The position numbers and the translations under genes are program-made. A stretch of 64,000 bases of DNA from Bradyrhizobium diazoefficiens (GTDB lineage Bacteria; Pseudomonadota; Alphaproteobacteria; Rhizobiales; Xanthobacteraceae), in NCBI RefSeq assembly GCF_016616885.1, contig NZ_CP067102.1, positions 8,021,096 through 8,085,095 on the forward strand. The letters run 5' to 3'. This document shows positions 37,600 to 46,379 of the stretch, piece after piece. Numbering within the stretch: the first letter of the stretch is position 1; each line of letters starts with the position of its first letter. Below the pieces are notes generated by a model. That model was not told the DNA's origin and searched no databases. It saw nothing but the letters and a program-made list of their open reading frames with translations.

Positions 37600-38289
37600 C
37601 TAGTGTTCGCTCCTGATATCGCCGACCGAGAGCGCGCAGATGCGTGACAGATAGGTGTAAGGCAGCCCCGTCTCCTCCGCCCAGGCGTTGAACTGCGCCT
37701 GCACCTTGGCGAGATCGCCTTTCGACTTGACCTCTTCGGCGATGTCGAGGCCGGCATCACGCAGGCAGGCGACGACGTCCTTCGAGGTGACGAAACCGTC
37801 CCAGCCGACGAAGCGCAGCAGCATCTGGCCGGTGTTGCCGCCCAGCCGGGAGCCGCGCTTGCTCAGCAGATCGAGCAAACCGATCTCGTTGGACGGCGGC
37901 CATTTCGCCAGAAACTTGCCGAAGCTGCCGTGCTCTTTCGCGATCTCCTGCACGAACGCGGCGTTGTCGCGCACCGACATGATCTTGGCGCCGTTGCGGA
38001 CGATCCGCGCATCGCGCAGCAGGGCTTCCCAATAGTCTTCGGGCTGGAAGCTGAGCTCGGCCGGCTGGAAGCGCAGAAAGGCGTCTTCAAAGCCGTCCCA
38101 TTTCGCATCGATCACGCTCCAGGCAAAGCCCGCGCAAAATACCCGCCTGGTCATCTCCGCGAGGATGCGATCGTCGCCGAGTTTTGCCAGCCCCTTCAGG
38201 TCGGGCTTGTCAGGCATCAGTCTGTCGAGCGCCTTGGGCCCGCCCTTGCGCTTTTCGGCACGGGCACGAATGGTCTTGAAGGAAGTCAT
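37600..38289 (-). CDS. DNA-3-methyladenine glycosylase I-like protein
   Basis: The 229-residue protein matches the Tag family core: MTRRVFCAGFAWSVIDAKWD, FQPEDYWEALLRDARIVRNG, AKIMSVRDNAAFV, and a C-terminal FVTSKDVVACLRDAGLDI. It lacks the N-terminal zinc-site segment of E. coli Tag and reads TYLSRICALSVGD where the terminal zinc ligands would lie, so it belongs to a divergent branch. A role in alkylated-base excision is likely but not certain. It faces the same way as the isoprenyl transferase gene upstream. Confidence 0.75.
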   Translation of the reverse strand: MTSFKTIRARAEKRKGGPKALDRLMPDKPDLKGLAKLGDDRILAEMTRRVFCAGFAWSVIDAKWDGFEDAFLRFQPAELSFQPEDYWEALLRDARIVRNGAKIMSVRDNAAFVQEIAKEHGSFGKFLAKWPPSNEIGLLDLLSKRGSRLGGNTGQMLLRFVGWDGFVTSKDVVACLRDAGLDIAEEVKSKGDLAKVQAQFNAWAEETGLPYTYLSRICALSVGDIRSEH

Positions 38290-38377
38290 GCGGTCACCCG
38301 CGATTGAGGGTGCTCCACGACATCAGAATTCGGCGATCCGGTCCAGCCCTGCGGCGCCTTGTGCCACGCGCCGCGCG

Positions 38378-39118
38378 TCACGCCCGCGACAGTGAAGGCA
38401 CCTCCTCAGGCACAATGGCCTGGAGGCCGCCGAAGCGGCGCTCGCGGCCGTGGAAGGAGGCGAGCGCCGCGGCGAGATCGCCCGCATCGAACTCCGGCCA
38501 CATCCGCTCGGTGAAATGCAGCTCGGCATAAGCGCCTTCCCAGAGCAGGAAGTCCGACAGCCGCTTTTCACCTGACGTGCGGATGATGAGATCGACGTCG
38601 CGCAAGCCGGCCTCGCCGGTGACCAGTTGCGAGAAGGCTTCGCGGGTCAGGCTGGTCAGCGCGGCCGCCTTCGCCGCTGCATTGAGAATGGCGTCGCGCG
38701 CGGAATAGTCGACGGCGATGCGCAGATGCAGCGTGGCGCCATGTGCGGTAGCCGCCTCCGCGCGCGCGATGGCGGTGGCGATGCCGTCCGGCAACCGGTC
38801 GCGACGGCCGATCACGTTGAGCCGGACGCCGTTCTTCACCAGGCTCTGCACCTCATTGGCGAGATAGAAGCGCAGCAGCGTCATCAGCGCGCCGACCTCC
38901 GCCTTCGGCCGGCGCCAATTGTCGGTCGAGAACGCATACAGCGTCAGCGTGCCGATGCCCTGCTTGGGCGCGGCCTCCACAATGCGGCGTATCGCCTCGA
39001 CGCCGGCCTCGTGGCCGCGCACGCGCGACAGGCCGCGCCGCGTCGCCCAGCGTCCGTTGCCGTCCATGATGATGCCGACATGAAGCTTCTCGTTGTGGGA
39101 CGTGACGTCACTTTGCAT
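38378..39118 (-). CDS. uppS: isoprenyl (undecaprenyl) diphosphate synthase family protein
   Basis: ATG 39118 follows GGAGA by about 8 nt and gives 246 residues; a TTG at 39148 is less likely. The cis-prenyltransferase motifs are complete: [12 protein letters not shown] (D19), [25 protein letters not shown], and the terminal [20 protein letters not shown] with [10 protein letters not shown]. It makes a long-chain prenyl carrier from IPP for cell-wall or polysaccharide synthesis. Neighbours are not the usual cdsA/dxr genes, so this may be a second, non-housekeeping copy. Confidence 0.88.
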   Translation of the reverse strand: MQSDVTSHNEKLHVGIIMDGNGRWATRRGLSRVRGHEAGVEAIRRIVEAAPKQGIGTLTLYAFSTDNWRRPKAEVGALMTLLRFYLANEVQSLVKNGVRLNVIGRRDRLPDGIATAIARAEAATAHGATLHLRIAVDYSARDAILNAAAKAAALTSLTREAFSQLVTGEAGLRDVDLIIRTSGEKRLSDFLLWEGAYAELHFTERMWPEFDAGDLAAALASFHGRERRFGGLQAIVPEEVPSLSRA

Positions 39119-39148
39119 CGCAAAGTCTCCAGTCAAAAAGGGGGACAA

Positions 39149-39523
39149 TCAGGTCGGGAGAATGCCGAGGCGGCCGAGCGGCGGTGCCTCGCGGCCGGCG
39201 GCCTTGGCGGCATCGCGCACCAGCCGCTCAAGCACGGCGAGATAGTCGAGGAAGCGGCGGCGGCCAATCTTGGTCAGCCGGCAGGTGGTGTGCGGGCGAT
39301 TGCCCTCATAGCCCTTGGTCACCTCGACCAGGCCGGCTTCCTGGAGCACGGCGAGGTGGCGGCTGAGATTGCCGTCGGTGAGGCCGCAGAGCTGCTTGAG
39401 ATCGGCAAAGGCAAGCCCCTTCGGGTGAGCCATCAGCGAGGTCAGAAGCCCGAGCCTCGCCTTCTCGTGGATCACACGGTCGAGCCCTTCATAGGAGAAA
39501 GGTGCGCTGTCAATCTTCAACAT
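39149..39523 (-). CDS. winged-helix transcriptional regulator
   Basis: The 124-residue protein has an ArsR/MarR-like winged helix with HEKARLGLLTSLMAHPKGLA, FADLKQLCGLTDGNLSRHLA as the recognition helix pair, and a wing VTKGYEGNRPHTTCRLT. It lacks a metal-binding cysteine cluster. Its start overlaps the 3' end of the upstream membrane-protein gene by 14 bp, so the pair is translationally coupled, a common arrangement of a small regulator with a membrane protein. Confidence 0.85.
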   Translation of the reverse strand: MLKIDSAPFSYEGLDRVIHEKARLGLLTSLMAHPKGLAFADLKQLCGLTDGNLSRHLAVLQEAGLVEVTKGYEGNRPHTTCRLTKIGRRRFLDYLAVLERLVRDAAKAAGREAPPLGRLGILPT

Positions 39524-40127
39524 CATTGTCTCCGGACGCGAAATACAGAATGGCCGCCATCACCGACTGGCCGATCACGAAGGGCAATCCCATGGTCCAT
39601 GGCGACAGCATGTGAGTCCGGCTCGCCAGCACCACCACCGCAAAACCCGAGATGAAGTACCAGGCGCCGGCGAAGGCCACGCTGCGCGGCAACGAGCGAA
39701 CGGATGCAAAGATGCCGAGCGACACCAGGATCTGCCACAGCCCCGGCAGGAGCCACAACGTCTCGGCGGCGAACTTCCACATCACCACCGCGAGCAGGAT
39801 TCCGGCGACGCCTGCGGGCAAGAACTGCTCGACCGCCTGGTGGATCATGACGTCGGCAAGGCCCGAATGATGACGGCGCGAACGCGCGCGCATCTCGATC
39901 CAGATGATCAGGCCGGACAGCGCAGCCGCAACGAACCAGCCGAGAAAGAAGCCGAGCGGCTCGCCGGTGGGATCGCCGAGCAGCCAGAATTGCAGGATTG
40001 CGGTGACAAGCGCGACCCCGCCGGTCGCAGCCATCGTCGCCGGACCGTAGCCGCGGAACGCCGTGCCGGCCGCAATCTGGCTGCGGATCGCCACGATGTC
40101 GGCCAGCGCCTTGTCGAGATCGCGCAT
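39510..40127 (-). CDS. hypothetical inner-membrane protein, about 205 residues
   Basis: ATG 40127 (MRDLDKALADIVAIRSQIAA) is chosen over a TTG 12 nt upstream. After a helical soluble N-terminus of about 30 residues there are about six hydrophobic segments, including GGVALVTAILQFWLLG and LSGLIIWIEMRA. It forms a two-gene unit with the overlapping regulator. Function unknown; the pairing suggests a regulated membrane protein. Confidence 0.7.
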   Translation of the reverse strand: MRDLDKALADIVAIRSQIAAGTAFRGYGPATMAATGGVALVTAILQFWLLGDPTGEPLGFFLGWFVAAALSGLIIWIEMRARSRRHHSGLADVMIHQAVEQFLPAGVAGILLAVVMWKFAAETLWLLPGLWQILVSLGIFASVRSLPRSVAFAGAWYFISGFAVVVLASRTHMLSPWTMGLPFVIGQSVMAAILYFASGDNDVED

Positions 40128-40328
40128 CGGCAATGCCAAAACTCCGCTCCACCCAGTTCACGGACCGGCATCACCCCAGTCACTTTGTGATGCAAAGTAT
40201 ACCGCACCACAAAGCACGCGCAAGCCTGAAAGTCGTCCGGAAGGGACACGTTCCGATCGAACAACTGTCGGTTGCGCGACACCTGCCCGCGCAGATAAGA
40301 TGCGGCCAAAGCACTCCGGGGGCAAGTT

Positions 40329-41570
40329 ATGTGGTTGAGGTCGTTTGCTGTTGCGGCTCTGTTGCAGCTGAGTCTTGCCGGGCTGGCGCATGCGGCGGGA
40401 CCGTTCGGCTCTGTCAATGTCGGCAACTGGATCGGCGGCGCCTTCAGCAACGACGAAACCGGCGCTTTCTCCCATTGCGCCGCCACAACGCCCTATGCGA
40501 ACGGCGTCATCCTCGTCGTAAGCCAAAATGCCGCCGGCACATGGTCGCTGGCCTTTGCGAGTCCCAACTACCGCTTCAACAAGGGTGAGAACGCCGCGAT
40601 CGACGTGATCTTCGACGGGCAGGAGCAAGCCAGGCTGTTCGCCACGGCGTATCAGTCCAACATGCTCACGGCCATCATGCCCGCCAATGTCGTGCGAACA
40701 TTTCAGAAGGCGAGCCTGATGGTGGCGACAGCCGGCCGCGCCGTGCTGAATTTCGATCTGACCTCGACCGGGCCGGTGATCGCGGCCTTGGCCAATTGCG
40801 TTGCCAAAGTGAAGGCTGACGGATTGAACAAGGCTGGCGATTTCACCAAGAGCGCCGCGAAGCCGGCAGCCGTGGCGGACAAGCAAGGCGCAACGCCGGC
40901 CAGCAAGCCCGCCAAGCCCAAGAGCGGGACCGGCTTTGTGGTGAGTGCCAACGGGCACATCGTCACCAACCACCATGTGATCGACGGTTGCAGCGACCTC
41001 AAGGGTAATCTCACCGGCGAGGCCGCGATGGTGCTACGCGTCGTGTCGAGCGACGCCAACAACGATCTCGCTTTGTTGCAGGCGCCGTCGACCGCGACAT
41101 TCAAGGAGTTTGGCCGGATCCGTGATCGCTCGATCCGCTCCGGCGATTCCGTCGTCGCGATCGGCTTCCCATTCCACGGCCTGCTGACTTCGGACTTCAC
41201 CGTGACAACGGGCATTGTGAGCTCGCTCAGCGGCATGCGCAACGATTCGCGCTTCCTGCAAATCAGTGCGCCCGTGCAGCCCGGCAACAGCGGCGGCCCG
41301 CTATTCGACACGACCGGTCAGATCGTCGGAGTCGTCACTGGAAAGCTCGATGGACTACGAGTCGCCGTGGCAACCGGCAGCATCCCCGAAAACATCAACT
41401 TCGCCATCAAGACCGGCGCGCTGCGCGACTTCCTCGACAATTCGGTCGTGCCGTACCAGACGGCCGAGCCGAAGGGCGAGCTCAAGACCACCGACATCGC
41501 TGGCAACGCCCGTGCCTATACGATGCTGATCTCGTGCAACGGGACGGAGCAGGCCGACGCGAAGAGGTGA
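40329..41570 (+). CDS. secreted trypsin-like serine protease
   Basis: The 413-residue protein has a signal peptide (MWLRSFAVAALLQLSLAGLA, cleavage near AHAA), an unassigned N-terminal domain (about 25-170), an Ala/Lys/Pro linker (about 175-200) and a trypsin/HtrA-like protease domain. The triad is complete: TNHHVIDGC (H216), NNDLALLQA (D246) and APVQPGNSGGPL (S321). No PDZ domain follows, unlike DegP. It acts in the periplasm or outside; the substrate is unknown. Confidence 0.87.
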   Translation: MWLRSFAVAALLQLSLAGLAHAAGPFGSVNVGNWIGGAFSNDETGAFSHCAATTPYANGVILVVSQNAAGTWSLAFASPNYRFNKGENAAIDVIFDGQEQARLFATAYQSNMLTAIMPANVVRTFQKASLMVATAGRAVLNFDLTSTGPVIAALANCVAKVKADGLNKAGDFTKSAAKPAAVADKQGATPASKPAKPKSGTGFVVSANGHIVTNHHVIDGCSDLKGNLTGEAAMVLRVVSSDANNDLALLQAPSTATFKEFGRIRDRSIRSGDSVVAIGFPFHGLLTSDFTVTTGIVSSLSGMRNDSRFLQISAPVQPGNSGGPLFDTTGQIVGVVTGKLDGLRVAVATGSIPENINFAIKTGALRDFLDNSVVPYQTAEPKGELKTTDIAGNARAYTMLISCNGTEQADAKR

Positions 41571-41597
41571 GAGGCGTACGCTGTAGCCTCAAACACT

Positions 41598-41774
41598 GCT
41601 GTCATTCCCCCGCGAACGTGGGGAATCCAGTACGCCGCGGCCCCTCGATTCGAGCACTACCGTCTCGGAGTACTGGATCGCCCGGTCCCGGCTCCGCCAA
41701 GGCTACGCCGAGGCCCACGCCGGCGCTCGGCACGCCGAAGCTTCAGCGAAGGCGGCAAGCCGGGCGATGACAGC
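41598..41774. repeat. palindromic mosaic repeat
   Basis: Outer arms GCTGTCAT (41598-41605) and ATGACAGC (41767-41774) enclose inner arms ATCCAGTAC and GTACTGGAT, and GC-rich blocks such as CGCCGAAGCTTCAGCGAAGG. The element fills the gap between the convergent protease and DUF899 genes and may help end both transcripts. Confidence 0.6.
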
Positions 41775-41803
41775 ATTGATGTGGACGCAACGAGCCCATC
41801 AAC

Positions 41804-42538
41804 TCACCCCTGGCAACAAGCGCCCGTCGCCTGCGGCTCGTACTGGTCCCGCAGGCGGACCCAGTCCATCGGATAGGGCAGCCCTTCCTCGTGGCGGCCG
41901 AGCGGGGTGAGGTCGAGATATTGATAGGCGGCGTTCATCATATCGAGGCCGCGGGCGAAGCAAGAATAGGTGTGAAAGATTTCGCCGGCCTCGTTGCGAT
42001 AGAACACGCTGATGCCGGGCAACTCCGGACCATAAAACGGCGTGGTGCCGAAATTGTATTTCGGGACGCCCTGGTCGATCTGCTCGGGTGTGAACGAGAC
42101 CTCGTAATCGTAGTTGAAGTCGTTGTGGCCTGAAGACACCCAGTCAAAACTCCAGCCCATGCGCTTCTTGAACGCCTCGAGCTTTTCGACTGGCGCCAGC
42201 GAAATCGCGACCATGGTGGTGTCGCGCGCCGCCAGATGCGGCACCATGCGCTCAAAACCATCGGCCCAGAACGAGCAGCTCTTGCAGGCGGCGTCCCAGT
42301 CGGGCGCAAACATCACGTGCTGAACCACGAGCTGCGGACGGCCTTTGAAGAGATCGCCAAGCGTGACCTTGCCGTTCGGGCCGTCGAACACATAGCTCTT
42401 GTCGACCTTCACCCAGGGCAGTGCGCGGCGCTCCTCGGCAAGGCGCTCGCGGGCCCGGCTCAACTCCTTCTCGTGCGCCAGATGGGCTTTGCGGGCAGCG
42501 ACCCATTGCTCGCGCGAGACGATCTGATGTTGCTGCAT
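41804..42538 (-). CDS. DUF899 thioredoxin-fold protein
   Basis: The 244-residue protein shows the DUF899 pattern: REQWVAARKAHLAHEKELSR, ALPWVKVDKSYVFDGPNG, LFKGRPQLVVQHVMFAPDWD, then CKSCSFWADGF (CxxC in a thioredoxin-like fold) and YSCFARGLDMMNAAYQYLDL. A role in redox or dithiol chemistry is inferred only from the fold. It is the last gene of the ArsR-SRPBCC-DUF899 operon; 27 bp separate it from the SRPBCC gene. Confidence 0.88.
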   Translation of the reverse strand: MQQHQIVSREQWVAARKAHLAHEKELSRARERLAEERRALPWVKVDKSYVFDGPNGKVTLGDLFKGRPQLVVQHVMFAPDWDAACKSCSFWADGFERMVPHLAARDTTMVAISLAPVEKLEAFKKRMGWSFDWVSSGHNDFNYDYEVSFTPEQIDQGVPKYNFGTTPFYGPELPGISVFYRNEAGEIFHTYSCFARGLDMMNAAYQYLDLTPLGRHEEGLPYPMDWVRLRDQYEPQATGACCQG

Positions 42539-42565
42539 GATATCCTCCTTGATATCCCCTTGCGG

Positions 42566-43033
42566 TCAGGCGACGAAGGTGTCGAGCTTGTCGAAGGACG
42601 AGGTCCAGCCACGCTGGTGGTTGTCGCGCGCGGTCTCGTCGAAGAACTGGGCATGATGGAAGATCATCAGCGTGCCGGCACTGTCCGGCTTCAGCGTGAT
42701 CGTCACCAGCGATTCGCGCTCCGGCGTCGAATGCCAGGCCCAGGTGAAGACCAACCGCTCGTTCGGCACGACCTCGCGATAGAGGCCGCCCGCCTCGAAA
42801 TATTCGCCGTCCTCACCGGTGAACGAGATGCGGTAGCGGCCACCGGAGCGAACATCGAGCTCGGCATTCAGCGTCGCCGGCTTCATGTTCGGCGGCCCGA
42901 ACCACTGCACTAGCTGCTCGGCTTGCGTCCAGGCGGCGAAGACCTTTTCCGGCCGCGCACGGAGCCGGCGCGTGAGTGTGAGGCTTGGACCTTCGCTTGC
43001 GCGTTCGGCAGTGTTGGCGGCTGCGTTGACCAT
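42566..43033 (-). CDS. SRPBCC (AHSA1-like) domain protein
   Basis: The 155-residue protein has the START-like opening LTLTRRLRARPEKVFAAWTQ, WFGPPNMKPATL, GGRYRISFTGEDGEYF and a C-terminal GWTSSFDKLDTFVA. This fold binds hydrophobic ligands. Its first 124 bp overlap the end of the ArsR gene in another frame; no later start would keep the domain, so the overlap is real or the ArsR gene has run past its usual end. It is co-transcribed with both neighbours. Confidence 0.88.
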   Translation of the reverse strand: MVNAAANTAERASEGPSLTLTRRLRARPEKVFAAWTQAEQLVQWFGPPNMKPATLNAELDVRSGGRYRISFTGEDGEYFEAGGLYREVVPNERLVFTWAWHSTPERESLVTITLKPDSAGTLMIFHHAQFFDETARDNHQRGWTSSFDKLDTFVA

Positions 43034-43362
43034 GGTTTGTCCTCCACAAAGGCTGCAAGGCGGTCAAAACTCTCGGACCAGAATTGCGCGTAGCGATTGA
43101 GCCAGTTCATCGCCTGCTCCATCGGCTGCGCGGTGAGCCGGCAGGACACCGTGCGTCCGGTCTTCTCGCGCACGATCAGGCCGGCATCCGTGAGCACGTC
43201 GAGATGCTTCATGATCGCCGGCAGCGAGATCGAGAACGGCGCCGCCAGCTCGCTCACCGACAGGCTGTGCTTTTCGCCGAGACGCGCGAGCAGCGCGCGC
43301 CGTGTCGGATCGGACAGCGCCGCAAAGGTACGATCGAGCGTCCCGTCTTGATACTTAACCAT
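42910..43362 (-). CDS. ArsR-family regulator
   Basis: ATG 43362 (MVKYQDGTLDRTFAALSDPT) gives 150 residues. The winged helix is clear: TRRALLARLGEKHSLSVSEL, AAPFSISLPAIMKHLDVLTD and the wing VREKTGRTVSCRLT. It probably represses its own operon and responds to a small ligand; the metal-site cysteines of classical ArsR are absent. The last 40 residues, after WSTQ, overlap the SRPBCC gene and look like frame read-through (Ser/Arg/Pro-rich). Confidence 0.87.
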   Translation of the reverse strand: MVKYQDGTLDRTFAALSDPTRRALLARLGEKHSLSVSELAAPFSISLPAIMKHLDVLTDAGLIVREKTGRTVSCRLTAQPMEQAMNWLNRYAQFWSESFDRLAAFVEDKPWSTQPPTLPNAQAKVQASHSRAGSVRGRKRSSPPGRKPSS

Positions 43363-43413
43363 GCGGTTTAGTATAGACGCAAACGCCATCCCGTCAAGCC
43401 GGAACCACGCACG

Positions 43414-43440
43414 AAAAAAGCCCCGCCTTCCGGCGGGGCT
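43414..43440 (-). terminator. rho-independent terminator of the TctC-like gene
   Basis: AGCCCCGCC-TTCC-GGCGGGGCT forms a 9-bp stem, and the minus strand then continues with six T residues (A-run at 43414-43419). It lies 26 bp after the stop at 43466. Confidence 0.9.
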
Positions 43441-43465
43441 CCGTGTTTGGTCATTCACGAGATTG

Positions 43466-44440
43466 CTATTCGACCTTGAGGCCGGCGAACTCGACGACCT
43501 TCTTCCACTTCGCGGTCTCGGCCTCGATCTCCTGGCCGAACGCCTCCGGCGTCAGCACCAGGGGATCGCCGCCGAGCTCGACCAGGCGCTTGGTCATGTC
43601 GGGATCCTTCATGAGCGTGTTGATCTCGTTGTTGAGCTTCGCGATCATATCCTTGGGCATGTTCTTCGGCGCGCCGATGCCGAACAGCGCGCTCGCCTCG
43701 TAGTCCTTCACGGTCTCGCCGATCGCCGGCACGTCCGGCAGTTGCGGCGAGCGCTGTGCCGTGGTGACGCCAAGTGCGCGAAGCGAGCCGGAGCGGATGT
43801 GCTGGATGATCGAGGGCATGTTGTCGAAGATCACCTGCACCTGGCCGCCGAGCAGGTCCGTGATCGCCGGTGCGGCACCGCGATAGGGCACGTGCTGCAT
43901 CTTGCAGCCGGTCATCGCCATGAACATCTCGCCGGACAGATGCACCGAGGTGCCGTTGCCGGAGGAAGCCATGTTCACCTTGCCGGGGTTGGCCTTCACA
44001 TGCTCGATGAACTCGGCGACGGTGTTGGCCGGCACGTCCTTGTTGACGGTCATCACATTCGGCACGCGCTGGAACCCAGCGATCGGCGCGATGTCGCGGA
44101 CGAAGTTGAACTTGAGGTTGGCATAGAGCGTGGCGTTGATGTAGTTCGCCGGATTGACCAGCAGCACGGTGTAGCCGTCGGGCTCGGCGTTCACGACGGA
44201 TTCGGTGCCGATATTGTTGCCGGCGCCCGGCTTGTTCTCGATCACGAATTGCTGGCCGAGCCGCTCCGACAGCCGCTGGCCGATCAGGCGCGCCAGGATG
44301 TCGGTGGCGCCGCCCGGCGGATAGCCGACCACGAACTTCACCGGCCGGGACGGATAGTCGGCGGCGAAGGCTTTCGACAGCGGGCTGGCTGCAAGCGGGG
44401 TGGCGGCGAGCAGGCCGAGCGCGGAACGGCGAGTGATCAT
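43466..44440 (-). CDS. tripartite tricarboxylate transporter binding protein (TctC/Bug family)
   Basis: ATG 44440 gives 324 residues with a signal peptide (MITRRSALGLLAATPLAASP, cleavage near AFAA). The Bug-family blocks are YPSRPVKFVVGYPPGGATDI, GQQFVIENKPGAGNNIG, MQHVPYRGAAPAITDLLGGQ and NEINTLMKDPDMTKRLVELG. It binds a carboxylate in the periplasm. No TctA/TctB membrane genes are nearby, as is common for orphan Bug proteins. It is divergent from the VOC gene. Confidence 0.9.
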   Translation of the reverse strand: MITRRSALGLLAATPLAASPLSKAFAADYPSRPVKFVVGYPPGGATDILARLIGQRLSERLGQQFVIENKPGAGNNIGTESVVNAEPDGYTVLLVNPANYINATLYANLKFNFVRDIAPIAGFQRVPNVMTVNKDVPANTVAEFIEHVKANPGKVNMASSGNGTSVHLSGEMFMAMTGCKMQHVPYRGAAPAITDLLGGQVQVIFDNMPSIIQHIRSGSLRALGVTTAQRSPQLPDVPAIGETVKDYEASALFGIGAPKNMPKDMIAKLNNEINTLMKDPDMTKRLVELGGDPLVLTPEAFGQEIEAETAKWKKVVEFAGLKVE

Positions 44441-44548
44441 CTCAAGGGTTCTCCCAGTGTTGTTCTTGATAGCAGCGTCAGCGGCGTTGTAACAAAGCCC
44501 GTCACGCGCGGAAAGTGCGCAACGTTCGTGGCGACGAAAGGATAAGGC

Positions 44549-44959
44549 ATGCCGGTTAGGGTTGAGGCCCTCGATCACTTCGTGATTAACGTCGCCGACG
44601 TCGCGATAACTGCCGAGTGGTATCGCAAGATCCTCGGCATGGAAGTCAAGGTGTTCGACCCCGGCGGCGGCAAAGCGCCGCGGACGTCGCTTCAGTTTGG
44701 TAACCAGAAGATCAACGTCCGGCGGCGCGACGCCGACAAGGTGGAGTGGTTCACCGCCGACCATCCAACCGCCGGCAGCGAGGATCTGTGCTTCCTCACC
44801 TCCGCCACGCCCGACGAGGTGGTGGCGCATTTGCAGGCACATGGCGTCGCGATCGAGGAAGGCCCGGGTCCCAGGAAGGGCGCCCACGGCACGTTGCGCT
44901 CAGTCTATTGCCGGGATCCAGACGGCAGCCTGATCGAGATTTCGTCGTACGAGGAATAG
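44549..44959 (+). CDS. VOC-family (glyoxalase/dioxygenase fold) protein
   Basis: The 136-residue protein has a single VOC domain: VEALDHFVINVADVAITAEW, YRKILGMEVKVFD, and a C-terminal YCRDPDGSLIEISSYE. Metal-ligand positions are suggested by H10 (LDHFV) and the terminal glutamate in IEIS. The reaction is unknown. It is divergent from the TctC-like gene, with about 108 bp between them. Confidence 0.87.
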   Translation: MPVRVEALDHFVINVADVAITAEWYRKILGMEVKVFDPGGGKAPRTSLQFGNQKINVRRRDADKVEWFTADHPTAGSEDLCFLTSATPDEVVAHLQAHGVAIEEGPGPRKGAHGTLRSVYCRDPDGSLIEISSYEE

Positions 44960-45021
44960 AAGGCGCACGCCGTCCCCTCCCCGATTTGCGCCCCGCGCCA
45001 TCCGATGGGTGCGGCGCCGGA

Positions 45022-46116
45022 TCAGAACGACCCCAGCGCCACCGGCCTGAATGCCTGCAACAGCTGCTGATCGAGCTTGCCGCCCATGCCTTCCATCATC
45101 GTGAACGCACGCGAGTGGGTGAACGGCATGCGATAGGCGCGCTTCTCCACCAGGGCGGCGTAGATGTCGACGATGGTCGTCAGCCGCACGATGTCGCTGA
45201 TCTGGTTCGACGACAGCCCGTTCGGATAGCCCGAGCCATCGAGGAATTCGTGGTGATGCAGCACGACGTCGAGCATCTCCGGCGGGAAGCCGCCTTGCGC
45301 TGCGAGCGCGTCATAGCCGCGGCGCGGATGCTGGCGGACCTCGGCCATCTCCTCGTCCGTGAGCTTGCCGGGCTTGTCGAGCAGCACGGAGGGAACGAAG
45401 GCCTTGCCGACATCGTGCAGCAGGGCGGCACGGGTCAGCCGGCGCTGATCATCCTCGCGCATGCCGAGATGCTGCGCGAAGGACACCGCAAAACCGGTGA
45501 CGAACAGGCAGTGGCGATAGCTGCCGGCATGGTGGCAGCCCACCGTGGTGAGCCATTCGCGCAGCGAGGAATGCTTGATCGCTTTCAGGATCTTGCTCTC
45601 GGCGGCGATGACGTCGTCGAACGTCAGGGGCACGCCGAGCGGCAGCTTCTCGAACATCTTCTTCAGCACCGCATGCGCCGCCTCGACGCCGCGGTTGAGC
45701 GTCTTGCCGCGATCGGTCGCGTCATAGGTCGCAGTATCGGGGAATGCGGCGCGGATGCGCTGCAGAATCGCGTCGGGCTGCAGCGGTCGCGAGATGGTGT
45801 CGGTGGCCCCCAACGCCCAGGCCTGCATGGTGCCGTGATGCAGGGCATCGGCCAGCACGAACAGCCGCGGCATCGCGCGATAGGCGTCGCCGCGCAGCTT
45901 GTTGCGCACCCGCTGCACGCTTTCGGGCGCGCGCAGATTGATGTCGACCACGAGGCCGGAGAGATCGCGCGACGGCTGCTCAGGGATTTCCTGCGTCGTC
46001 ACCGTCGAGACATCGCCGATTGCCTTCAAAATGCTGGCGAGTTCGGTGCTCGCATCGCTCCGGTCGGAGGCGAGAAGAAGCCGGCGTTTGGCGGCGGATT
46101 TGGCTGGCGCGTTCAT
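45022..46116 (-). CDS. HD-GYP domain protein with receiver-like N-terminus
   Basis: The 364-residue protein starts with a degenerate receiver-like region (about 10-125: RRLLLASDRSDASTELASIL, LSGLVVDINLRAPESV) that seems to lack the full phosphorylation pocket. The C-terminal HD-GYP domain has LLHDVGKAFVPSVLLDKPGK (H234, D235), then VVLHHHEFLDGSGYPNGL, the HD-GYP signature. Such domains break down c-di-GMP. It faces away from the Fic gene. Confidence 0.88.
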   Translation of the reverse strand: MNAPAKSAAKRRLLLASDRSDASTELASILKAIGDVSTVTTQEIPEQPSRDLSGLVVDINLRAPESVQRVRNKLRGDAYRAMPRLFVLADALHHGTMQAWALGATDTISRPLQPDAILQRIRAAFPDTATYDATDRGKTLNRGVEAAHAVLKKMFEKLPLGVPLTFDDVIAAESKILKAIKHSSLREWLTTVGCHHAGSYRHCLFVTGFAVSFAQHLGMREDDQRRLTRAALLHDVGKAFVPSVLLDKPGKLTDEEMAEVRQHPRRGYDALAAQGGFPPEMLDVVLHHHEFLDGSGYPNGLSSNQISDIVRLTTIVDIYAALVEKRAYRMPFTHSRAFTMMEGMGGKLDQQLLQAFRPVALGSF

Positions 46117-46379
46117 GGCTTCCCCAACAGCACGGGACTGTATTGGGCGTCAGCCTAAGCCGGATCAGGTTCTCCCGCCCTTAAGAGGCGTGCTCAAGGG
46201 AACCCTGCGAAATCGGGTCCAATTTGAGGGATTTTTGCCGGACCGACGGTTCCCGACGAAGATGTCGAAAACAACCCCATGCACAGTAGCCGGGCCTCCC
46301 ATTCCCGTCAGAGAACGACGAGAATAATCTGGACGTGATGAGGATAGGCCCTATATTCTCCTCATATCGTGCAGAGAAA

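Noticed and set aside
43361..44545. 394-codon plus-strand frame
   Set aside because: It is antisense to the TctC-type gene and passes through its terminator hairpin; no motif.
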